Shown in pieces: positions 39,801-49,432 of a stretch of DNA of 64,000 nt. A model generated the notes under the pieces. The model made no database searches. It had not been told where the DNA came from and saw only the letters and a list, made by a program, of their open reading frames with translations. The number at the start of each line of letters is the position of its first letter. Position 1 is the stretch's first letter. The position numbers were made by a program, and so were the translations under genes. The DNA is from Blastomussa wellsi. Taxonomy: Eukaryota > Cnidaria > Anthozoa > Scleractinia > Plerogyridae. The stretch lies in assembly GCA_947652115.1 (NCBI GenBank), contig OX393567.1, positions 19,784,798-19,848,797 of the forward strand. The letters run 5' to 3'.

Positions 39801-42800
39801 TATCTTTTTTAAAGAAAAATTCTGACATCCAGCCTTTGTATAGAAGCATGTATAATCTTCCTCATGTACTTATGCACTCACGTCACTAGTAGAAGCATAA
39901 CAGTGGTATCTCCCTCCTGTCTGTTCTGCTAGCTCCTTCAGAAACATCTGAAAGGATAATAACACTTGTTTTGATATCATATTATTTCAAATAAGGTTAA
40001 CTTGGTTTTCATTTCATAGGCACTTTAAGATTAGGGTATTGAATATTTAGCTATCTACACTGTAAATGGTCATGAATGTAAGCAACTTTAGAATTATAGA
40101 GCTTGACAATAGGGCGATTTATTTAAGAGAGATAAGACGCAACTTTAACAAGACACAGCTAACATAAGATGTGAACTGGGCATACAAATTAATATACAAA
40201 ATCTCATCTAGTGACTAAAACAAGGTGCATCTAAAACAAGACTTGGCTTATTTTGGACAGGGTTTTCAGCAAGTTTTTAGACTTGAAATTGCTGTATAAA
40301 CAAGTCATAGACTTGTTTGAATCTCAACAAAGACGTTTCACGGCCACAATAAGGAGAATTGCAAATGATAATATTATTGTTGATCATTTTGGAAATACTG
40401 TCTGGTAAAATCTTTCAATATATCTGAGGTTATAAAACTTTGTGTAAATGGCGCATACTGTCCTATTACGTGTGGGAGGCGCAGTGGCCTAATGGTTAGT
40501 GCACTGGACTCCGGATCGGACGGTCCGGGTTCGAGTCCTGGCCGGGCCACTGCGTTGTGTTCTTGGGCAAGACACTTTACTCTCACAGTGCCTCTCTTCA
40601 CCCAGGTGTATAAATGGGTACCGGCGAATTTACTGCTGGGGGGTAACCCTGCGATGGACTAGCATCCCATCCAGGGGGGAGTAGAAATACTCTCTGTCGC
40701 TTCATGCTACAGAAACCGGGATAAGCTCCGGCCTGATGGGCCACTAGGCCCGGCTGCAGACTTTACTGTCCTATTACACAGGGATGGCACATAAACTGGT
40801 TTATTACACTAGAACTGTGCAAATACAACCATGGTGTGCTAACTGTCCTATTATATTGTCCAATTAAAAGCATCAGTGTCCTATTAGTGCTCAAATCGTG
40901 CTGCTGATAATCAATCAAGTTCGAGGACTTTTTCATAGTTTTGATTAATAATTTGGTAATGGGACTTTAACAAAAAAATTAGGGGTAATCAAATCGGCCT
41001 TGTGCAATGTGAAATTACTCACCCAATTACTCACTGAAATATTGTACTCCACTCAGTCCTATTATCATTCCTACTTTTTTCCTTCTTAATAGACCTTTGT
41101 CAGGCATTTGTTTTTCTTTTGTGTTCATGCTAATCTTCCCTGCCCAGCCTCGTCGGCGTGTACAAAGAACAAAAGAACTTGAACTCAGCAATGAGGTTGG
41201 GCGGGCAGATTAGCATGAACACAAAAGAATAACAAATGCGTGAGAAAGGTCTATACTTGAAATTAATACATCAACCCTTACATTAGTTGCTGAGATGCTG
41301 CAGTCATAAGCCACAGTGTGCAAAGGGGCATGCCTTCCTGCCAGAGACTCACGAACATACTCACATATCACTTTGGGGTTCTGATCAGGGCTGAAAAACA
41401 AATTAAAAACCCATGTTACATACCAATTAGCATCAAGTTTGGAGGACTGGTGAAAAACCTTGTAGGATAGTTATAAACATTGAAGATTTTTCAAGATCAC
41501 CTGAAAAGATTTGTCACAGTTCCAATGTAAATGGACTGTATTGTGTTTTTACTGACTTATCTTTCACTAAACAAGAGTTACAAATTCATACCAGCTTCCT
41601 AAGATCAGAACAATGGAGTCAATCTCTTTTCTCTTGATGACCTGTTTGAGTGCAGAGAGCACATTGCATCCTCCTTGAGGATGTAGACTCCTTACCCACC
41701 AGTGCGACTCTTCAACTCTGCAAATGATAATTGTATTCACTTACGAGATATGATTTACACTGTTATAAATAATTTGGACTAGACTGTTGTATATGGAATT
41801 CCAAAATGCCATAGATTTCTTGGAATTAAGTTAAGTGCCAAGTGTTTCCAGTGGATATTGGAAGCCTTCAGTTAAAAATGAACTTAATTTTCATTATCTC
41901 TTAATTGCTCAACAGACTGACTTAGTTACTAGTCCATTGCAGGGTTACTCCCCAGCATAAAATTCGCTGGTACTCATTTATAACCTGGGTAAAGAGAGGT
42001 ACTATGAGAGTAAAGCGTTTTGCCCAAGATTAGAACACAATGCAGTGCCCCAGCCAAGGCTCAAACTCAGACCGTCCAATATGGAGGACTTCCAGCACAC
42101 TAAGCATTAGGCCACCGTGCCTGGACACCAAACTGAGCAGAAAAATTTCAAGCCCAAACTAGTGCAGCACGGTGCATTCTTTGACAAGAAACTCACTCTC
42201 ATTACTCTCATCATGCCTCTCTGTTCTCACAGGTCCCAGTTGTTCTAAAGCATGGACGATGCTTTCTAGTGGATAAATCACTGTCCAATGGATAGCATTG
42301 TGTGGTTCCAACATTTATAGCAAAGCTCCAGTGGACCAACGGGCCTCAGAGTGGAACCCCATACCCCAGAGGTGGGAGAACCATGCATGCATAGTTGTAG
42401 TTTTCCAAGGCCATCTTCAGCAGAATTTTTGTGACTGGAATTGACAATCAATTCTGATTTTTTGGCAACTAAATCTTTCTTGAGGAGTTGCATACACTGG
42501 TATTTTCAATTGGATCATTTTCTCAAATCATTAAGAACCCGCAAAAACATATGGAGCTCTGCTTTTAGGCTTGGCTAAAGAGAGAATATCTCATGGCGGC
42601 GCAGAGATAAGAAAGTTCTTTTCGAGTGTTGGAAGACCTTTCATGAGCGAGCACAGCAAACGAGTGAAGAATGTTTCAACACGAGAAGAGAAATTTTTTT
42701 ATCTCCAAGTGGCCACGTGATATTCTACTTATTATATAAACACCAATGAAAATCCAAACCTTTTCACTTTTGCTGCGAAAGACGCAATTTTATTACATAA

Positions 42801-45800
42801 CCATAGCAACAGTGTTATCTTCACGTGTGAAGATATCATGTTTTTGCACGAAAGCTCACCTGGTATTTCACTGATGTTTATATCTTAAATCATTCTATAT
42901 ATTAGATAGCAATTTATTTGGTGGATAGCATTCTCCACCCGTTTGGTCCCAGTTGTATAAATGGGTGCCGGCAAATTTAATGCTTGATGGTAACCTGCGA
43001 TAAACTAACATCCTATCCAGGAAGGAAGGGGGGGGGGGTACTTCTAGTCACTTCCTGTTTAGGGAAACTGGGATAAGCATAATGAGCCTGATGATCCACT
43101 TGGCACAAAAGCTTGACTTACATTCTACAGTTGACATCTCTGACCACTGTCCATAATGGCTTGGGTTGAGTTCCAAAAGATACCAAGAAAAGTCTCTCTT
43201 TGTTAACCAGCTGCTCATCAATAAGCTCCTAAAATGGTAACATTCAAATAATTTATAGTAGACACCATGTTCTTTATGTGAACAAACGCTCTTGGGTGTA
43301 TACGTTTATGTACAACATCGACATACAGGGTAGATAACTGTGCATGCAAGGTCCCTATAATTCACAAATTTCAATCGCGTAAAAATATTAGGTGCTTCAT
43401 GCCTTCCTATACAAGTGCCAATGTTTTGCATTGACAATGCTTTATCAAGGAGTTCTATAATATGATGTCCAACAGCACCACCGCTTTGTCCGATCAAAAT
43501 GGTGACTTAGTTGGACACATTCTTTCACGGAAAAAAATTATTTGCGGGGCCCCCATCTTGAATGGAAATGAATAGTCATAGATGAGACCGTGACCTTGTC
43601 TTGTGGTCTCAAGCATTCATTTCCATTCAAGACAACAGAGTGAGTGTCAACCTTCTTGATCACAAAACAAAAACAACTCTATCATAAATGTAAATATCAA
43701 ATATGTACTGCATGTATCATACCCCTAATGACTCCTGAAACAGCTGTAATCTGCCATATCCACAATTAGAATCTGATGCATCAACCAGCAGCGCTACATT
43801 CTGACCTTTTACCAGACCAAATGCCTAGTCAATATTAATAGAAGTACAACAAGTGAGCCTTCACAAAGCCAGTGGCCAACCTAACATTAATTGCTGGCAC
43901 TTTAGCTCTGTCGCGGTTAATAAATCCTGTACTTATTAACCTTCTTCATTCCAAGCAATCTCGTTTCTTCTCAGTTTATTTGATTTGAAGGCAATTTGAA
44001 AGATCACTAGAACTTTATTCATGGTGATTAAGCCCCTTTACAGTGTGACACACCCAAAAAACTTTTTCACAAGTTAGCCAATCAGAGAGCATGAATTGGT
44101 ACAGAAGGTACAACAAAAATGACAAACTCTCATGCTGTGCTCCACTGGTCGGATGACAAGGAATGATTATTAATAAATAAGATTTTAGCCAGACTTTAGG
44201 AATCTTTAGATGTGCAAACTTACCCTTTTACTTCCTCTTAACAACCAATTAATTCTCTGCTGACATAACTGGATGAGACTGTAATGTAGACAAAAAATTG
44301 CCAAAAAATTGAACAACTCACTCAGGGTAACTTTAACATGATGTTAGTTTAAGTTGAATAAAACTTGCCTTCCTCTTTAAACTTTAGCTGGCTAGCATGC
44401 ATGTTATATAAAGAGCCATAACCCATTACATGTATTATGGCTGAGCTCACTTGATGTTACGGGTGAAGATGTCAATAAACATTGGTTTTATCTTACACTT
44501 GCACATGTACAATGTATGTCACTGTAATGGTAGTGTTCTCCCTAGTTTCAGCACAGCGGGTAAAAGAACTTTTCAAACCGGTAAAATATTCTCACTGCTG
44601 AATCAAGGCCAGTATTTTAAGGTGGTATAGTCTGTATTAACAGCAGCCACATGAAAAGAGTTTCAGAGAGGAAGTGGCTAACTAATCAGCTCCAATTGCA
44701 CAATAGGACACAATGTGCACTCACTAAATTAATAAAATTATGCCAACGCCTTGTATTTAAAATCTATTGGAGCCTTTTACTAGTCTTTTTCTGTTGGAGC
44801 CTTTTCAAAGATATATACTTCACAAACTGATATAATTTAATAAATTACTGTATGTTAGGTCAGACTCACTTGGTAATTTTAAATTCATAATCTTGTAATT
44901 TAACAGCATCATATTTCATGTGAATCTGACTGAGATCTGCACCAGGCGGAGGTCTGCAAAATTAATATTGAAAATATTTTATCATTAGCAATATAGTCAC
45001 TATAAAGTACACAATTTTTATCGTTCAGTCCCACCTGAACTGGAAATGGTACCACTATTGTGGGTAACAGAAGATTGCTAAGTCGTGTGATGTAAGAGTG
45101 TCATGCTCTTGGACCAGAAATGGCATTACTGTTATGCACATGCTACACAAGCTTGCTACGTTGCGTCTTCAGCCAAATTGGTTTTGACCACTAAAACCAG
45201 TGAACTGAAAACATATATTGTCTGTGAGACTTAGAAAGAAAATTGAGCAAAGAGTACAGAAGATTCATGAGCATATTCCCTGCTATCCTGTTACAAAAAT
45301 ACAAGTAAATATTAATTCAAATTATCAGTAATGGTGAAAAGTCAAATTATTTAAGACTTATTGACTGTCTGACTGACTGATGGACAGACAGACAGAATGC
45401 CTGCTTCAGGACTGACTGACTATGGACAGACAGACAGAATGACTAACACAAGACTGACTGACTGATATCATGGACAAACGGACAGACAAAAAGAATGACT
45501 GCCTCAAAACTGACTGAACCGACTGACTGTCTGCCTCAAGACTGGTTGGCCAATGGCTAATAGCCCACCACCTCAGGTCCTCTCATCTCGGAAGCAAAAT
45601 GATGTGACTTTATTGGAGAATAGGAACAAAGGTTTTATGCTTTAATTTCTTAAAAGTTAATTAAAAGGTCTTCATTTTCGACTTAACAAACAGTCTTTCT
45701 TTAGACACAAGTGAATAATTTACTGATCAAAGTTAAATCACACTTATCCGAAATACTTACTTAACAGGGACACCACATTTCATAATCTCATCCAATGAAA

Positions 45801-48671
45801 GAGCCCCAGCTTCCACACTGTGTCTTCCCAGCCAATCAGATGATGATTGACCCTCTGCATGAGCTGCCTCCAGTCCAATAACAGACTGAAAATATTGGTA
45901 CAATGTTAAGTCACAATGAGTAACAACATACCACAGACAGAGGCCAAAATGACATAGAAATCAACATCCCAGCCTTCAAATTGTACCAGGTCTCGAGCCT
46001 AACTTTTTAGCAGACTAACCCAGTGGCTTGTGACAGCTTTAATTTTACCAGCCAAACTGCCAAACAGACCTGTGCGTACAATGCAAGAAATAAATAAATA
46101 CCAACTTGAAGAAGTTTAAGGTTATCATTAAACACAGAATAGAAACACAGAATAGAACTTTGTGAGAGTTGAAAAATTGGGGAAAACAAGACACTTTTTA
46201 CACAGTCCACTAAATTTGAATTTCTCAGATATGTAGAAAATAATATCTACTTTACACATTATCTTATGAAATTACAACTATGATAGTAATAATGATTTAA
46301 GTTTACATTTCATACTCATCTTACACACGTAAGTCTGTGCTTCTGTTTATCATGTATTTCTAGAGTTTATCTACCTCGTTGTTGTCCAAGCTTTCATTTG
46401 AAGAAAAAATTATACACTTTTCTTTCAACATTTTAAACAGGATTGAACTGAAAACAAAATTTCTCCAATTTCATTGCTTTGTTAGCTATTGCATTCTGGA
46501 TTTATATATAACAAACTTTTCTCCACAATATTTATGAGAAGTCTGGTTTTGCATTTTAAAAGCACACATTGAGCTTAGTAACCAGGACACAACAGCTGCA
46601 GGTGTTAATGACCATCTTTTATTCATGAGCCTTTATAAATAGATGAATATTATTGTCACACAATCTCATTCTAGTGCATAATACATTATACTTGTATGCT
46701 CAAGGTAAATGTTTTGTGTTTTTTGGCAACAAATATAAAGAAAAGATGCAAGATGCACTCTCTATTGAAAATTATGGGTAAATTATTAACATGAGTGAAA
46801 CATAGCTAGATAAAAGAATCAACTGTGATACATAATTTACTCAAAAAAGATATATTTTTAATAATAAACGAGATCAGTGGATTTACAAAATAATATGTTT
46901 GATATAATAGTGGTAATGTATGGCAACACCAGAGGACTTCAACTCACAATTTCAGAAAAAAAAATACTGCAGCTTTATCCTAGTTATAATAACATTTTTT
47001 ACTTTATTTGATAACACGGGTTATGATATTCTGTTAAAATTTCATCCTATAGCAGGCAACCAAAGGCTGATGCGGACCTGCTGAGAGTAGGAGATGATTT
47101 ATAAGACGTAGGGGAACACCAACAACTAATAACTAATATTTATAAAATAATGAAGTGTAAATAATAATAAATCATAAAAATAAATATGTGATGTAGTGAT
47201 TGTCTAATAATAAATAAAATTTTCTTTTATCACTCATTAGACAGACTACAGGTACTAAGAACAATGAAAATCATCAACTTGGAGATTTATCAGATGTTTT
47301 GATGAATCATCAAAATCTCAGAACTTTATACATTCAAAGAAATGTATGATAATCAGCAGGAGGAATTTATAGCTTGAGCTTGGAAGGATAAGATACACTG
47401 TAAATAACCAGCAGAGTGCATATTTAACGCTTCAGTTACCATTCTCGTTCCCCAGAGCCCACTACCCTTCAGGTCTGCACCAGGGATAGAGACCTCTGGC
47501 CACACCAAAATTGTAAGCACACGCAGAGTACTTGTCCTGTAATTTTCAGTCAAATATCAGATTGAGCCCATGAATTGCAGACTTACAGTGTTAGGGACGG
47601 CATGAGGTCTCGATCCCTGGTACAGACAAGAAGGATCGTGGGTTCTGGGGGCGAGAATGTTCAATTACCTGAAGATCATAGGCCTGAGAAACTGATGTGA
47701 CAGTTAATGCTCTGGGTGGTAGGGCATCATTTGTCTTCAGCATCTGCCATGGTGGGCGAATCTCTGTTGTAGCCTCTTCTGCATAGCTGCTTGCAACATC
47801 GGCAGTTAGTTTTCTTGGAGCAGGTTTGGGTTTAGAAGGAGGACTGCTAGACAGTGCACATCACATCAATTATTAATATTTGAATTATTTTAAAAGCCAA
47901 ACTTTCAAAAAGTAACCCTAATCATGAGAAAATATTATTGCTTCATGAGAAAGCAAATGGTCCAAACATGGTTGTCAGGTTGAAGGGATTACAAGGAAAC
48001 CGTTCAAAATACTTTGTTGAACAGTAAGCTTACGGTTTTTCAACTTTGTCAAAATGGGCCACTTCATTTAATGTCCAATCTGCCCACCCCCTATTGAGGT
48101 ACTTTTAGTGTCCCCTCAGAAAAAACGTTTGAAGACCCCCTCCCTCCCCCCTTAGATTTCCAGGTACCTTAATTTATTGAAATGGATGGCCCAATTATTA
48201 ATACAACTTCAAATTAAACTTCAGCGTGGGAAAACATTCTGCGCGAATTTCCCTCTCAAAATCAAACAAACACTGGCCAAACCACAAAAATAAAAATGCC
48301 ATCATAAATGGAATGTAGCAATCAGAATTTAGAATGCCTTTACCTGGTAATTTCGAATTCTGCAGGTGGAGATTGTACTTCGATGTTCGAGTGCGTTATA
48401 CTCCATTGTCGTTCAGGGCCTCTACGAAAAGAGAACAACAGAAAGGGGCACTCAGTTTGCAATTAGACTTCATAGATAAGCATAAAGATAAATGGAGGCA
48501 AAAGTCTTACTCGGCCTCCTGCTGTCGACGGGACACAACGTCAGCGGGTTCCACTGTATCTTGGCGATCTTCCGTCTCCGAACCCGAAGAAGAACTCGAC
48601 GAGCTGGAACTCGAAGAACTCTTAGACATGGCGAGGCTTTTCATCAAACGTTTCTTCCATTTCTCTTTCAT
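23433..48671 (-). CDS. VWA3A: VWA3A-like protein with three von Willebrand A modules, 40 exons
   Basis: A single gene of about 25 kb; the joined exons give about 1293 residues. It has a Ser-rich N-terminus, then three modules, each with the order [R/K]R..WL..G(S)(K/R)R, a hydrophobic VWA strand with a MIDAS-type motif, a strand resembling H.HT(I/V).Y, and FL..LA..TGGRYH. MIDAS motifs: DASDS 242-246 (intact DxSxS), DMSIC 595-599 (third position Cys, degenerate), DTSGS 1086-1090 (intact). SAEWLRQHGLKGLNLYQVL between modules is typical of the VWA3 family. There is no signal peptide, so the protein is presumably intracellular; its role is not established. VWA3A is favoured over VWA3B because of the C-terminal VWA module. 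The start at 48671 is the first ATG after an in-frame stop; 48629 (MSKSSSS) has the better context and would give 1279 residues. Exon positions are in the next three entries. Confidence 0.82.
24849..25090. repeat. Dispersed repeat containing gacgtttcgagcgttagc
   Basis: Shares ggttttatcaactgggttga, gccaccgtaaagagattca and gttagcccttcgtcggagcg with the long palindrome at 59927-60175, and also the flank gaaactgtggtgctgcg. Here only one arm is present. It sits in an intron of the VWA3A-like gene. Confidence 0.75.
25821..25982. mobile_element. MITE-like inverted repeat, relative of 7735-7940
   Basis: atatatcaaacactcgagac against cgtgtttgatatat, with ttccaaacacc facing ggtgtttgga. The strings gttttgattgagaaga and ggtgtttgga...gatgaaacact are shared with the DMC1-intron copy. 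Confidence 0.65.
27550..27569 (+). repeat. 20-nt guanine homopolymer
   Basis: Uninterrupted run of G, 34 nt downstream (in transcript sense) of the donor of VWA3A-like exon 31, so the pre-mRNA carries poly-C there. The assembly length may be unreliable. Confidence 0.9.
29885..30123. mobile_element. MITE-like element of the CTCGTCCCCAGAG family
   Basis: attctcgtccaaagagccca at the left, gactcttgggatgagaat at the right. The internal tctggtctgcaacagggat resembles aggtctgcaccagggat in the 47440-47660 copy. Confidence 0.6.
33093..33170. repeat. Near-perfect 78-bp palindrome
   Basis: agcctgcgcgcagccgtctc is mirrored by gagacggctgcacgcaggct, with only a few bases of loop. It lies in the VWA3A-like intron just beyond exon 21. 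Confidence 0.85.
34833..34938 (-). mobile_element. Truncated retroposon with 14-bp target-site duplication
   Basis: Flanked by the direct repeat gataggtttttaac at 34819-34832 and 34939-34952. Read on the minus strand it ends in (TAA)n and an A-rich tail, typical of non-LTR retrotransposition. The right-hand duplication overlaps the last two bases of the GTAAGT donor of VWA3A-like exon 19. Confidence 0.75.
36635..36975. mobile_element. MITE-like element with ttctcacacacctctggg termini
   Basis: The right end, cccagaggtgtgtgagaa, is the exact complement of the left. About 341 bp, no frame. It lies in VWA3A-like intron 15, about 40 bp upstream of the exon 16 acceptor. Confidence 0.75.
37243..37392 (-). 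mobile_element. SINE fragment, minus orientation
   Basis: Contains the complement of the family body: acccatttatacacctgggt, then cactgtgagagtaaagt, then aacacaacgcagtgcccc. Partial copy. Confidence 0.8.
37401..37702 (+). mobile_element. tRNA-derived SINE
   Basis: Head ggttagtgcgctggactc, B-box-like ggggttcgagcct, then ttcttggacaagacacttta, caggtgtataaatgg and agctccggcctgatgggc. No internal palindrome. It lies head to head with the 37243-37392 copy. Confidence 0.85.
40470..40763 (+). mobile_element. Intact tRNA-derived SINE with 14-bp TSD
   Basis: Target-site duplications tactgtcctattac at 40456-40469 and 40764-40777. Head gcctaatggttagtgcactg, B box gggttcgagtcc, body gggcaagacactttactc and gtgtataaatgggtacc, tail agctccggcctgatgggcc. 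The best-preserved copy of the family here and a good reference for it. Confidence 0.9.
41090..41253. mobile_element. Palindromic MITE-like element
   Basis: tagacctttgtcaggcatttgtt against aacaaatgcgtgagaaaggtcta, with gtgttcatgctaat facing attagcatgaacac. Confidence 0.8.
41929..42122 (-). mobile_element. SINE fragment, minus orientation
   Basis: Complement of the SINE body: attcgctggtactcatttat, gagagtaaagcg, gaacacaatgcagtgcccc, and the head tcagaccgtcca...taggccaccgtgcc. Confidence 0.75.
42165..43105 (+). mobile_element. SINE with internal palindrome, itself interrupted by about 0.6 kb
   Basis: The left part ends in the palindromic block near gtggataaatcactgtcc. The right part resumes near 42905 with tggtggatagcattctccac, ggtcccagttgtataaatgg, and the SINE tail with gggataagc. 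The middle (about 42300-42900) is unrelated AT-rich sequence, so this is a nested insertion. The exact junctions are not certain. Confidence 0.6.
43557..43632. repeat. Short palindrome
   Basis: cttgaatggaaatgaa is mirrored by ttcatttccattcaag, with gagaccgtgacc and ggtctc between. Confidence 0.7.
45362..45545. repeat. Minisatellite built on gact/gaca tetranucleotides
   Basis: Units of about 50-60 bp combining gactgactgactgatggacagacagacag and aatgactgcctca recur about three times with decay. In a VWA3A-like intron, no coding meaning. Confidence 0.8.
47440..47660. mobile_element. MITE-like element next to a splice donor
   Basis: cattctcgttccccagagccc at the left and ggttctgggggcgagaatg at the right are complementary. 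Same family as 513-796 and 29885-30123. It ends 9 bp from the donor of VWA3A-like exon 3 (47669). Confidence 0.7.
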
Positions 48672-49432
48672 TCGGACGATCAAATGAATTACCTAAAATT
48701 TGTTTTTCGAATTCCTAAACAACCACGAACGCCATTTTGTGAACTTCCAGAACACCTCGCGTTGCCTTGGTGCCGAGTTGTCATGGGAAGCACTGCTGAC
48801 CATGAAGAATTGTTCTCTTTTTGTCGCCAATGTTTGGCGGGTAAAGTGCATATTAATTTTCAGTTTGAAAAACTCTCAAATCAATAGACATTTATGTCAG
48901 CAACAAGAAATTTATTTCTCAAATGTTAGATTATAGATAGCGTCTACAACTAATATCGTTTTAAAAATTGAATAAATTATTTAGTAATTCAATTTTGTGC
49001 TTTCATTATATTTTTAGCACTGAAAAATATTATTATTCAATTTCGATGTTTACCTTATTTATTTGTATAAACAGTACCTTATATCCAAAGACTCTTCAAA
49101 GCATTTTACAGCGTTGTTTAGAAATAATTTGACTCGTTCTCCAAGTGTTTTGTGACAAGTTAATCTCTTTGTTGTTGTGCTACGTAAGCGATCGCTTTAT
49201 ACAAACCGGCAATGGTGTAAACATTTTATTAATGTCGCATTGTCCTAGAACCAATGATCGAAGCGTTTGTCAAACAGCAATGTAAAATATCTCTTGCTTG
49301 TCAATCAACTTACGCCGCTGTGCGGTGTGTACACAACTTCCGATCGACGTTCACTTCAATAAATCGCGTACTTCACGAAGCCTGGCTGAAACTCGCTCCC
49401 ACTCATAGCGTGTGAATGGCTTTTCCGTGCGA
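48672..49432. promoter_or_regulatory. Head-to-head promoter region, VWA3A-like (-) / RADIL (+)
   Basis: Only about 760 bp separate the two start codons. There is no canonical TATA box close to either. A tggcgggtaaag string lies near 48836. The rest is AT-rich with no further gene. A shared, possibly bidirectional promoter is inferred from spacing alone. Confidence 0.5.

Larger units (their letters stand above)
37890..48671 (-). other. VWA3A-like exons 1-15 (N-terminus and VWA module 1)
   Basis: Exons: 48511-48671, 48344-48421, 47669-47846, 45761-45885, 44870-44953, 44224-44278, 43723-43824, 43122-43228, 41592-41717, 41282-41390, 39882-39947, 39422-39580, 39028-39169, 38484-38584, 37890-37967. 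The 55-nt exon at 44224-44278 (encoding QQRINWLLRGSKR) is required to restore frame between its neighbours. Exon 1 encodes a run of 12 Ser. Exon 3 is Pro-rich (SSPPSKPKPAP). Exon 12 has coiled-coil character (EELKKAQEVLKKIQEM). All introns are GT-AG. Confidence 0.85.

Noticed and set aside
43824..44870. Direct joining of VWA3A-like exon 5 to exon 7
   Set aside because: Causes a frameshift; the 55-nt exon at 44224-44278 restores phase and supplies the expected WLLRGSKR motif.
45362..45545. CRISPR-like array
   Set aside because: Units are degenerate tetranucleotide repeats in a eukaryotic intron; no constant repeat with unique spacers.
48334..48887. 117- and 131-codon plus-strand frames
   Set aside because: They are shadows of VWA3A-like exons 1-2 and the shared promoter region.
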